Assembly (NCBI GenBank): GCA_035772785.1
Contig: JAOCPU010000059.1
Location: forward strand, 1-64,000
Source: Phlebiopsis flavidoalba
Taxonomy: Eukaryota; Basidiomycota; Agaricomycetes; Polyporales; Phanerochaetaceae
Direction of reading: 5' to 3'
DNA length: 64,000 bases
Part shown: positions 1 through 11,499 of the stretch, one piece after another
Layout of the letters: each line of letters begins with the position of its first letter
Numbering within the stretch: the first letter of the stretch is position 1
Made by a program: the position numbers and the translations under genes
The notes under the pieces: model-generated
Databases searched by the model: none
Seen by the model: only the letters and a program-made list of their open reading frames with translations
What the model was told of the DNA's origin: nothing

Positions 1-2250
1 GATTCCAGTGGTTGATATTATTGAGAATAGCACAGCGTTAGAGAGTTGCTTATATGGTACAATTTGTACCACAAGAGCTGTCGACTAGTATTCAATCTGT
101 ACACGCATGCAAATATTGAAAGTGCAAGTTTGTTCTATTGTGGAGGAGAATGAACACCCCACACTGTGAGCCGAGCTCCTGCCACACACGGCCTGTGTAT
201 TTAGAGACCCGGACTTCTGCTTATTTTTCCTTATCGATCTGTTATGAACCCCCCAAACCATTCTTAAATGGGCTGTACACCCGTCGTTAAGTTCTGGATT
301 AGATCCCAACGCGCTAAGGTTACCCAGAGCTTTCCCAGACCACGTTTATTGGAGGACCCCAGATGGTCGGCAGTTTTTCGATGGTTAAGGTTTCTCAGTA
401 CAAAGAACGGCTACCGTACACAGTCAACCACGAATGTCACGGCCAAGATATAAGCGACTGGTCAGAGCAAATTAGGGCACTCAATACTACATTAAGAAGT
501 CTGATCAATCTTGTGTCAGCGCTTCCTGACGAGGATGTTCGAGAACGCAGGAAGAGATGACGTATAGACAACATGGAACGACACAATGTTGGTCGGCCTC
601 TACCACTCTCCTCCAAAAGGAAATACCCACCGGCTACCTCAGTAGCTATGGAATGATCCGTACACACACCTCGATCTTTTATTTGCGGCTTAACCTAATT
701 TTGGTGCTTGGGATCTTCTCCGGGCCCTTCAAGTGTCGCGTGCTGCCCTGCAAAACCACGCAGCATTCGAGCACGGAGTGAGTCAATTTGCCTTTCTGAA
801 TCGAATACCTACGAGTCGTTAAATGTGAGGTTTTATATTCCAAGTAGAAAGCCCATGTGGGGCTAGCAGAAACTCGTAGTGGGGTTTCACCGGGTAGTCG
901 ATAGCTCCAGTGACACGAACCTTGACCTGCTCGAAATTGTTGGGATGGAATATGCTCAGCAGCCCTACATCCTCACCTCCGATTCTAAGCTTTGATTGGC
1001 TTGACTTAACGGATGCAAAGGCATTGTTGTAAATATAATACGCTCTATCTCGGCTCCTGGACCCAAAGTTCCGAATCCTTGATATAATCATAAATGACAA
1101 ACATTGGATAAGATATCTGGGATGGTGAAGATGCATCCGCCGAAAGACTATCAGCAACGATGATGCGTACAGTATACTACTTCCTTATTGTAACTTGGAT
1201 ACCGCTTTCCACGTTGTGATGACGTATGAGTCTATCCGATCCGACTGATCACTTGAGCCGTACCTGAGATAGCCAAAGATCATGTGATATATCAGAGCTC
1301 GATTAGGTCTCGGGAAGTCACTCAGCAAGATAATAAGAGTCGTACTATCCGAGGATGCAAACGAGAGGACTTATTTCCCCGTGATCCAGAGCTTTCCGTG
1401 TGTTTTGTACTGGACTTGCTCGTGCGTTGGTACTGCCAGATGTACCGTCTACTGATCTGAGAGGCATTATGTCTTATAAAACCGTTTGGTTGTCTTTTAC
1501 TGTTTGACACCACCGATGTGGGCAGCAGTAGATAGACGATGCGAGAATCTCGTCTACTAGCCTGAGCCTCAGCTCTGGGAAACTCTCAACCCTAGAAGTA
1601 AGGAATTCTAGGAAGCCGAATAGCTCCTACCGTATAAAAGGAACTTCTTCCGCGGCACAGTGACAATTAAAACGTAGCCCGACTCTGCCATACCCGATTT
1701 TAGACGCGCGCTCAACACCTGAGAATTCCATATGTTGCCATCTTTTAGCACCCTCCTCGCCTGCGCTCAACATTAAGTCGCATCTTCATTTCCGAAGCTC
1801 GGCCACCGACTAGACACTGCACACGTGACATGAGTGATAATCGACGAATCTGCGCAAATACACTAACACGACGGTACCCAACGAGCGGTCGGGTGCTTCA
1901 AACCCACTGTCGTTCTATCAGTAGTGTCACACACCGGCCGGTTTTGAAGGCCAATGCTCTCTCGCCGGCCACACCTGTGCCTCACCATTGGTTGGACTGT
2001 ACGAACGTTCACAGCCAAATCCCCGACCCGGGAACCACTATCATAAGGGGACAATCATAGAGCTGGCTGCCTATACCAATAGTACTTTGGGGACCCGCCA
2101 AGTACATCCTCCTCACCAGCGCCCGAGAACTTACAAACTTGTTCAGGGACCATCATGCTCGGATGGACCGTCGGACACGCGACAAAACATATGATAGAAG
2201 CGGTACAGTTGTGCTGTAGTGTGGGTTGACGTTTGAGTGTGGGTGAAGAG
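1..2250. other. No recognised gene
   Basis: Both strands were read here and no protein family was recognised. The longest open stretch is 112 codons on the minus strand (819-1157). Its C-terminal half has a protein-like composition but no motif I can name. Base composition is near 50% GC and stop codons are frequent in all frames. Because known genes elsewhere in the window are broken by introns and single-base indels, a divergent gene here could be missed. Confidence 0.4.
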
Positions 2251-2252
2251 AT

Positions 2253-2262
2253 TGTATATAAG
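2253..2262 (+). promoter_or_regulatory. Possible TATA box of the 2339 ORF
   Basis: A TATATAAG-like motif lies about 80 bases upstream of the ATG at 2339, which is a usual spacing for a fungal core promoter. This is motif matching only. Confidence 0.25.
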
Positions 2263-2338
2263 TTAGCTGAGAGAAGGCACGGATATGATGCATGATGTTC
2301 AGCTCAGCCAATAGCCCACTCCCAACAAACTAGTGACC

Positions 2339-2460
2339 ATGCAGAGTTCCTACTATACATCGCATTCTCCTGTGGCTCTCTTGGCCACCATCTGCCTTGT
2401 CAAGCTTCGTGGCGTATACGCTGCCCCCCCCCTACTAAATGATGCAAGCAACACGCAGTA
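2339..2460 (+). CDS. Possible first exon of a small secreted protein
   Basis: From the ATG at 2339 the translation begins MQSSYYTSHSPVALLATICL and then runs into an Ala-Pro-rich stretch after residue 28. This resembles a signal peptide with a polar n-region, a hydrophobic core and a small-residue cleavage site. The open frame ends at a TAA that is embedded in a good splice-donor sequence (CA followed by GTAAGT), so it could be either a 40-residue peptide or exon 1. A run of nine C at about 2425-2433 sits inside the frame, in a genome where homopolymers look unreliable. I could not follow a convincing second exon and recognise no family; a hydrophobin-like CC doublet was looked for downstream and not found. 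Confidence 0.25.
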
Positions 2461-2469
2461 AGTGTGGAC

Positions 2470-5400
2470 CTCGGGATTCTCAACGTGAATGCTTCGACCC
2501 GTACACTGAAGCTTTCACAATCAAATAGATGCAGAGCCGCCGTTCTCTGCTTCGCGTTCTTGGCTGAGTAGATTGCGACAGCGGCGAACTAAGTGTATGG
2601 ACGTCCTGAGGATGATGCCGTTCATATCCCAGTCGGAAGATTAATGTTGGTGCGTGTAGTGGAGTCATGATAGTTGATTTAGTCCTATGGGTCGCTGAGA
2701 AAACAGGCCTCACATGGATAGCTCGACAAGAACGTATCGTGACGATTCCACCCGAGTTTGGTCGGGCTGGAGGGTCCATGCATAAAGTTTATATAATGTA
2801 AAAACTGAATGTTTTTTTTATGTCATTGATGTCAAATAGGATATTGTGTAGTTGGCTAACATTATTCGTCTCTCACACGACTGAGGCCCGGGTGTTCGAT
2901 TACCACTCGTATTCCCGAATCTTTATTCCTCTGTGTCGGGAATTGCCAACTTCAAAGGTCAAGACGAATCGTTATTTTCAATTTTTATCACGCAACTCAA
3001 TCGACACACTCTACTGTGACCATATTACATCACAGGGTCGCGCGTGCCCAAAACACTAAATTTTGCTTCTTAATTAAAGCTAACTACCTGTCGTTCGACC
3101 CATGCATATGCATGATACATGATGACTGGCAGGGGCCGTTTCCCCCCGAGCGTGGGCCACATTGACAGAGCGAGTGGAATTAAGGGCCCTAGGCATACAC
3201 GGACCTGGCGATCGTACTTACAAACATTGTTACCGATACCAGGGGTACTTAGCCCGATAACAATACAACAAAGTCTGCATCACCGACGATATTATTCATC
3301 AAGGCGATGCGCCTAAACTCCGTTCTATTAATGTGGCATCCAATTCAAACCGACTTGGTGACACTGTGTCATCTTTTCACGCTCCAATACAAGACGTTAC
3401 AAATTTCGCCATGAATGCAACAGTCAGATGAGAATTTTGGGTATCTCACGGATTCCGGCACGTAAGCCCAAGCAGCAGACATTTTATAGCAGCCCAAACC
3501 AAAATTTGACACCCATAATATTTCCTGACGGTTGACGGGGAGTCTCGTGTGAGTTGCTATACAGCACCGTGATAACGATTTGCACTTCCTGTGTGATAAT
3601 GGGAGACCTAAACGTCGCTCATATCTTGCGTGACTTCCCATTCACGCTCATCGACATCTTTCTTGAAGATGCTCGGCCTCTTTGATCCCTGTCCAGAAGA
3701 CCCGCCCCAGGATTGCATCCTCCCCGCCCCCGAGGCCCATGCCCCAATGCCCAAACGAGGGTGCTTGCGTAGAAGAGAATTGGCATTCCAGTTCCACTAC
3801 CCAGCCATAGGTGGCTGGAACAGGGGGGGCAGAAGGAGGGAGCAAATGGAGATGTATGAGAAGTGTGGGAATGATGTGCGCAGATCTACGGGTTATTGCT
3901 TTATCGTCGGCTGGAAACAGTAACGAAGATAACAGCGCTACAGGAGTATGTCTCCGGGAACAGAGCGGGAACATGATCACCACGAGGCCCCCCGGCGTCG
4001 TGGCAAGCTATTGCGGATATTGGTTTGTTTTGCAATGTGGCCAAGACACGGCATGTAAGGCACTTACGTGTTAGCCTAGAGACCAGGTATCTTGTTTGGA
4101 ATTTTACCGGGGACCCCACTGGCGGTATAGGATAAATTTGCACAAAGCAAAAGGATGTACGCATCTTGGCCCCACCCCCAAGCACGCACTGGGACCTGAG
4201 TTGGGTAAGGGTGTTCGAATCACAGCAGACAGGAAGCTCACAAGGACAGATCAGAAACTTCAACCTGACTTCACAGCGAAACATACCAATCTAGTGAAGG
4301 GTAACAAGGCCTAAAATGATCGAGACATTTCACCGCACGGAATGAAGATACCTGTACTTGTACCAGAGTCCATACATTAGGGGCTAAATCTGGCAGCGTA
4401 AACCTAACGCGAATTGAGCAGGGGTAATAAAATCTGGCATAAGGGATGAATGACATACACTGCTCCCCAAGTTTTTATCTGGTGTAGCCACCGCGAAGCT
4501 CCCGAGACAATGGTCGCGCAGTGCCAGGCCGGACAGATCGAGCACATACATGCCATATTCTATAGCGCCAACGGACCGATTTTCTTAAAAGATGTCGGTC
4601 GTTTTGCACTCCGAGGGGAAACGTCCGAGGTGATGGCGAAGGTAGGAATACAGGTGATATGTGAAGGAGAGTAAAACCAGAGGGAGGAAGTGTACAGAGC
4701 GATACAGTTCAAGGATAGAGTTGTGCTTCCAATATGCCAGTAGAGGAGATAGCGACTCCAAGACGATTACCTGAGCTATTACCCACAATGATCTGGTCAG
4801 TCTAATTGAGCATTGAGCAAGTAACAGTCCGTATGTAGCTGCTTACCTTGTGCAGCGAGCATGACGCTCAAGATCAGTAGCGGATTTCTCGAAAGTCGAT
4901 GTTGACAATGCGAGGGAGGAAGGAAAAGAGGATATATGGGTGATTTTTGAACAGGTAATCTCATTTTCTGTGGTCAATCAAGATGATGGCCCGCCCAACA
5001 ACTCGGGGGTGTGATCGTACACTGCAGCAATCAGGTCTTGTCACGATTGAAGTCTTGCTCTTGACTTGCTGGCGGGGCCCTCCATATACGCAACAAAGTC
5101 CCCAACCCGTTACCGGCAATAGTCGTCAGACGTAGTCCACAAACGCAGCAGAAGTGAGGCGATTCAGAGGCAACACTGTGCTGAACAAAAGGGGACCAGA
5201 TAGAGTGGCGACTAAGGTTTGGAGTCAGCATGGACCGGCTACGGGGGGATAGTATGGTAGGAGTACTGACGTGTCTGAAGAGTCCCCCCGAGTACGGGTC
5301 CACGCCGTGATGGAAGAGATATAGTCCTTCTAATACTGTACCCCGCAGTCAGTCAAGTCGAATCTCCAGGGAAACATGGTCCCCCCCGTACGAACGGCCG

Positions 5401-6190
5401 AGGATATGATGTCAGGGGAGTAGAAAGTTGGTAGGGTCATGCTTCAGCGCGTCGGGCAGCGACAGAAGGGATAATAGTAGCCTTGTGGCGACGAGTCCGG
5501 GGAATGCAAGGCTGAAGTCCATCTCCCAGGTAGGCGAGGCAGGTCGGATGCCGGGATCCCGACCGAGTGGCTGTAGGTCCGGTGACGATTATATGGCAAG
5601 AACACAGCCTGTCTATGCTGAGGAATTGAAGCACGAGCAATAGACGTGTATATAGAAGTATGAGCGCCAACTGACGAGAGGTGTCAACGATAAAACTAGG
5701 GGTATTAGTGGGACAGTAAGTAGTTCCTGTCCAAGCCCCGACGCACTGAGGGTGGCGGCGGTGTTGGGGGGCCCGGAAAAGCTCGAATGATGGGGTCCTC
5801 GGTATTCCTTCGGGCGATGCCCGAGCCACTCTGCCGTGGGAAATTGAACGTTTGAGCTGCAATCAGCCAATACTTGGACTTTGCTTAGACTGCCAACGTT
5901 GAACGGACTAGGGGCCAAGCACTCCGAAAGACGCGTTGCACAATGACGAGTAGACTGTCAGCATGTCGACCACTTGTATGCATGCGCGGCTTTTGCAGCG
6001 AATATCTACACCGTCACAAACAGTAGCGGCAGCTGTTGGCAGCCCAACACTTTCAAAAAAAAGCTTGAAGGTCTCATTTGAAAATTCTCAGCTTGAAAGC
6101 GTGCCACTAAATAGCTCCAAGAGCTCGAGCAATTGCTTTTTTACCAGCATACTAGTGTAGTGGCACACAGCACTCAGACCGATCTCCCAG
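2470..6190. other. No recognised gene
   Basis: Open frames of 60-140 codons occur on both strands (for example minus 5437-5862 and minus 3901-4284), but none shows a motif or family pattern I can name, and they overlap one another in different frames. I checked the minus strand specifically for further P450 landmarks (the I-helix AGTDT motif, ExxR and the heme Cys) because two P450 genes follow, and saw none. Confidence 0.4.
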
Positions 6191-6198
6191 CGCGAGTC

Positions 6199-8334
6199 TC
6201 AATTTGTTCTACGCTTCGCCTGCACAAGAAAGTCATGCCCGGGCCGACGTACTGGGGGCATGGTAATGGCCGGGCTAAAAACTTTGTCTTTCCACTTCCA
6301 GTCAGATGCGCTTTGCTAGGTCAAGGAATACGAGTAACGAAACTTCAGCCACATTTTGCTCACCAATCACTGTTTATTCAGTGACATATCACATACCCCA
6401 TCGCAATGCAGGCTTCATGTCGTACCGCCTGAAGAGATTTGCGAACACGAGATATAACTCAGACCAAGCCAAGCTATCCGCTGTGTTCAGTCCTCTCAAT
6501 CGGGCCCAAAAGCGACGTGATAAACAGCTTACTTGAGACCGGGGCAGCTCCGAGGTCCTTTTGAGAAAGGTACAAACCACTCTTCGAGGCGCTCTTTGTC
6601 AAAGAGCAAGCCATCTCTCAGGCCGAAATACCGAGGCTCCGGGAATTTACTTCCTCTTTCAGATGTAGAAGTAAACTACTCATCCCCACGGACAGTCTAG
6701 TTCGCCAATCAGTCCGGTGAATTGAATACACTAAAATGCCCGTATACCCCTCCCGGAACTTAAGTTTGTCGCCAGATCTGTGCTCCAGGATGAGGAAACC
6801 ACTCGCATCGGGGGTCGTATCAGGCCACCATACATTCGAAGGGGATTCTTTGACTATAGCTGTCTAATAATGAAAATCAGAGCACATTCACACCGGTTTC
6901 TACTATGCAAGCTGGCAATACGTACCAAGTACGGCAGTTTTCGTGGAGGTTTTCTTGCGTCCGGTGGTTCATCGATTTTGCGACCAAAACCTTGGATATT
7001 TCAGCACATAACGGTCGAGATATATTTGGCGGGGTTTGTCGAAGACATGGGACTAGACAAGGATGAGTGTTGTCCCCCCCCCGTGCTTGCGGTATCCGTT
7101 CCTGCGGTAATGAAAGTCCATTGCTTCGTCCCGCAATGAACTTGATCAGAGAAGTTGTGCGGTGGAGTCATTGAAAAATTCGTGGAAATAAAGTCCGCGT
7201 TAGGATACTCCGGGGCCCAAAATGTCCAGGCTTCCGTTTTATTTCCCGGAAATTTGTAGACTCAAGGGCATCTGTCATCACACAATGATTAGAAAGGTGG
7301 CTGAGCTGGCACTGGGAAAGACTTGCACCTTGTGCAGGTCCACCGACGCTTTCGCATTTGAGAAAAGATTTGCACAGCCACAATGTCAGGAGCGGATAAT
7401 CTGCGAGATCCCTGTAGAAATTGAAAACTGTATTTATTGCAGGGACGGCGGGGAGAGGTGGAATGCATGAGCGTGTACGATAGGTGCATCAAAGCGCACG
7501 TTTCTACTTGCATCGACGCTGCGACCGAAGGAAGACAGCATAGATATGATGTCCACGATGACACACTTGATAGCCTTGAAGAGATCAATGTTCGTCTCCG
7601 ATTCTATGTGATGAGTCAATGTTGTCGCACATGGTATCGATCTAGAGTGCATGATAGCCATTACAGAAAATATTCCACGATCAGAGGTGGTAAACGTACG
7701 CAGCTCTGGTACCAACGGCTGGATAGACATGACGTTCTTGCGCGAAAACAAGGGAGTGACCAAGTCTCTGCGGTTCTTCGCTTCGTCATAATTGAGCTGG
7801 GATTGACATTATCACAGAACCATTTCTGGTCGCAAATAATCGTCGGTACATCTTCGCGTCTTTTGACCCTCCATCGATTCTTCTGGATTATAAAATCTCG
7901 TAGTATGCAGCGGGGTTGGAAAAATGTAACTGGGAATGTTCAGCAACTGGTCTGAGATGCGGTGTGATTCTAGATACCTCTCGTTTGGTACCTATCCGTA
8001 CGATCTCACCTAGGGGGGGGACAAGGCTTTCAACGAGGAACAGATAACCGTACGATGGATCACGCACCATACAACCTGTTGTGGAGTGAGCCGCATCAAG
8101 TTTTTAAATGACCATTCCTCATCCTCAATCAGGTCCGAGTAGACCTGCACCACGACGATGCCGCTGCTGCTTTTGCCCTGGAAAACGAGAAAGCGGATGA
8201 AGATATATGTTGTACAGCGTTTTTATCCCTGTGAGGATGATGATCATGCATATAGCTGATAACGCAAGATGGTAAAGTTTAAAGTCCGGAAGTAGTGGTC
8301 CCATTGGATAGAGAGGAAGTAATTTGTCCGGCAT
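6199..8334 (-). CDS. Cytochrome P450 monooxygenase (copy 1)
   Basis: This is a heme-thiolate monooxygenase that probably hydroxylates a small organic substrate at the ER membrane with electrons from P450 reductase. From the ATG at 8334 the landmarks appear in the right order. First comes a hydrophobic N-terminal anchor and the LYNIYLHPLSRFPG hinge (about 8160-8230). Then follow GEIVRIG and an NPAAYYEIL block (about 7890-8010), a TPLFSRKNV block and DIISMLSSFGRSVDA (about 7500-7760). The I-helix ITAGTDTAST lies near 7080-7112 and the K-helix KESLRM (ExxR) near 6829-6853. PERW is near 6620, the heme loop FSKGPRSCPG near 6535-6570, and LAWSELYLVFANLFRRYDM follows. A last exon ends at 6199-6201. 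Several GT-AG introns are visible, for example one just before the ExxR exon. The landmarks fall in different frames, so single-base breaks are present. It is tandem with copy 2 on the same strand. The substrate cannot be inferred. Confidence 0.85.
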
Positions 8335-9240
8335 GATTGATGGGGGGAAAATAAAAGAGGAGGGGAGGAGAGGACGAGAAATACGGACAACGTGCTCACT
8401 TCTATCAATCGATATTAATGCGAATGCAAATCAGCCGTGACGCAAGGTCGAGAGCACCAAAGTTGGTGGCTTGTGTCACCAAGGAGGTTTTCTGATCAAA
8501 CGCTAACTATTGAGAGTGTAAGCTTTCCCAAAGATGACGGACACGCGCGACGCGTGGTACATCCCAGGAAACGAATATGGATCTTCGTGTCTGACACGAG
8601 CGGGTTCGAATGGGAAACTTACTTGCATACGCAGCATCCGGAAGACCAGGGCGGGCTGTTGATCTGTACCCGTGGTACCGTTTTGTGGCGCGGTGCGTTC
8701 CTTCCTAACTCCAGGAGAGCCCCCATCTGGTCCGTCGCCAACTTCCATCGCCCCACGGTTTGTTAGCACAACAATGGAGCAGGTTCATCAGGAACAGTAC
8801 CCGCTGATACAAGGCACAGAGCCAAGTTTACTTATAGGAAAAGCCTCACTCGGGAATATGAAGCTATCGACGACTACTGAGGAGCATTGGTTGGCGCGAT
8901 TGAGGGCCGTCGGACGTAGAAAATTCTCACGAACAAGATCACAAACCTAACAATTGGAAATGAACTAGTCCTGGAAGAAGCTCCATCAATGAACATTCAA
9001 TTATTTACGGAGAAGATGTCGAATGAAAACTTACTGATACTCACGCACTACCCTGTATCCTTGCAGGAAAGCTCAACGGAGGAGCGTATAGGAACCATCG
9101 GAACTTGAGTTGTGAGTTGTATTTCACCTCGTTCAAAATCCCTCAAAATGTTGTCCGACCTGGATCATTGAATTGTTCCAGAGATTTCCATACAAAATGA
9201 AGAACATGAGCGGCTGCCACGGGGACGACTTTCAGGCAGT
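8335..9240. other. Intergenic region between two tandem P450 genes
   Basis: This 0.9-kb spacer should hold the 3' flank of P450 copy 2 and the promoter of copy 1, both read leftwards. A plus-strand open frame of 109 codons (8437-8766) and an overlapping 92-codon frame (8672-8950) show no recognisable family. A purine-rich G/A stretch lies at 8340-8375, just upstream of the copy 1 start. Confidence 0.4.
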
Positions 9241-11499
9241 TTAATCCTTGCGCCGCTCTGCCAAAACGAGGATATCGGGTCCTATGTACTGAGGCAAAAT
9301 GCAGTCCTTCCACTTCATCCAGTCAGCCGCACTAGGAACGATTCAGCGTAGGCCAGGAGCTTAGAAAACACACTACACACCTGACATTGTGTAGCTTGAA
9401 ATCGTACCCTGCGGAAGAGGTTGGCCAAGACAAAAGTACGACTCAGTCCAGCGCAAGCTAGCGTTGTGATACAATTCTGCTCCCAGAAGGGGATGGCATA
9501 TTCTCACTTCATTTACCAGGCAGCTCCGCAGGTCCCATTCGAACAACAAACGGACTTAACCACTCTCGAGGCCTCGGCGTACAGGTCCCAGCCAGCGTTC
9601 GGGCCTGAATAAAATACGCCCGGCGCGGGAAAGATATCTTCATATCGCGAGTGGACCAAGACGTTGCTGATTCCTACGACCGGTCTGGTGAGCACAGATT
9701 CTGAGCATGACTAGTCGTCGTGAACACAAGTAGGATGCGCCTAGCATCCTCCCGGGATGATGTCCCGGACAGTTTTGAGCGCCAGCCGCTGGGACCACGC
9801 GCATCATTGTGGACGTGCACCAACCCAAGTACATCCGGAGAGACTCTTTGATCACAGCGTTCTTGAAATAGAGTGGGTCTCGAGCTGTAACCTGAAATAA
9901 TCGACGTAACCAAATAGGGGTAGCTTCTCTAGACTGTCCCTTTCCTGCGTGGGAGACTGATCAACAACAGTCAACCAGCGGCCATGCCTCGGCGATCTCT
10001 TGCCTGAGCCGCGCGTATATCTGAGGGATTATCAAGAACATGGGACCTACCCCTAGAGTCATCGATTCGCTGGTCGTGTCGGTGCCCTGCGGTGACGCAG
10101 CTCCATGGACCCTACATGCGACGAGAACCTTGTCGGGGAGTGCCGGCTCGAAGGATCCTTCATGAACTAATGGTAAGATAGTGCTGTGGGGATATTCGGC
10201 GAGAACACGCCGCGCGGTCTTGCTTGATCTCGCTCCACCTGGGCCACCATATCTACGATGGCAGATGGTGAGCCAAAACCATAAACAAACAGAAAGGGCG
10301 CGGCTAGCAAACATCCCGAACTGTATCAGACCCCCGCGATGATCTCGGCAGCGCCGCCCCGACCGCCGCGCGTCGCGGGTTCGCACTGGGGGAGGGGAGA
10401 GCAGGGGGAGGGGAGTCAGGCCACAGTCATCGCGTATGATTCGGAAAGTGCACGGAGCATGGGGTGGCCAAACACACTCGGAGCGTGCGCGTGCATGCTC
10501 GCGCTGGCACGCAGCGGACGCGTTCGCAAGCACGCAGAGTGCGAGCCGCGGGCAACGCAGTATCCTTGCCCACGCGGCCGCGACCCCGAAGCACACCGCG
10601 GAGATTATGTCCCCACCTACGCCGACGCAGCCTGTGATCGCCTTGTGAGAGCTCGATCGCGCGTCCCCCCGGCGTCGATGTGTGCGTTGCGGAGTGCTTT
10701 CTCGCGACAGGGCTCCCGGGGGGTCGTGGGATGTGGATCGCGGGTCACAGATGGTGTGGTAGGGGCTCCCCGATGGTACTGGTTACGTTCAGACGCAGGG
10801 GCGTGTTGTACATTCTAGTGGTTGGAATGTGACGATAGTGATACGGTTTTTTTTTCTTTTGTTCTGCTGAGAACAAGGGGGTGGTTGGTAGCGTCCATGC
10901 ATAGCGTTTTCTTCCGCTGGCTCGTAGTCTAGGAGGGACATGATCCGCACTGACGCTGTCGCCGCCGCTCGACGCAAAGTGTCTGTACGTCTTGGCGTCC
11001 TATTTTGGTCCACCGGTTCTTCTGGTTGTAAATTTTCGTGGTAGCCGTGAGGGTCGGTCTGGAGAAATGCAGCTAAGAAATCAACGCATATATAAGCTCA
11101 TCTTTTCTTTGTTTCTCCGATCACACGATTTACGTTACCTCGTTTGGGGGCAATCTAACGATTTCAACCTAATTAACATCTGAGGCCGAAGCCGTGTTTT
11201 TCATCACGTGTGAGAATACGACGTACCGTATACTTTATGGAGCTCCACTAACTTCAAAGCCCACTCTCCCTCCTGAATCAGATCTACATAGAACCTGCCA
11301 CCACGAAGTTGTGGCTCGCTGCCACCCCCCCCTTCGGCCCCGGGAAATGCGACAGGCGATGGACAGTAAACATGGTAGAGCGCTTTGAGCAATGTGAAGG
11401 GCGACAGCGGTGCCGACAATTAGCGACTAGCGGGTTGTACCCCGTGATAAGGGATGGAATTGAAGTGGGATGCGTAGCCGTTTCGTAGGTAGTTGGCAT
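9241..11499 (-). CDS. Cytochrome P450 monooxygenase (copy 2)
   Basis: A second P450 lies upstream of copy 1 on the same strand, with the same role and probable ER location. The start is taken at the ATG at 11499, followed by a hydrophobic stretch. Landmarks in order are HRLSHFPGPKG (about 11330), YVDLIQEGEWALKLVELHK (about 11235-11290) and IVRLPPNEV (about 11140). The I-helix GTDTTSES and the following PQIYARLRQEIAEAWP block lie at about 9990-10085. IKESLRMYLG (ExxR) is at about 9825-9855, IFPAPGVFY at about 9620-9640, and the heme loop RSCL with its Cys near 9525. A last exon reads DWMKWKDCILPQYIGPDIL and ends in a TAA at 9241-9243. The segment between about 10.6 and 11.1 kb is hard to align. 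Frames change repeatedly, so it is either error-laden sequence or a decaying copy. The final exon resembles that of copy 1 (DWKWKDKVFSP), which suggests tandem duplication. Confidence 0.8.

Noticed and set aside
2470..6190. A third P450 upstream of the tandem pair
   Set aside because: No I-helix, ExxR or heme-loop pattern was found on either strand.
9961..10596. 211-codon open frame as a separate gene
   Set aside because: Only its last third reads as the P450 I-helix region; the remainder is out-of-frame or intergenic text. It is part of P450 copy 2.
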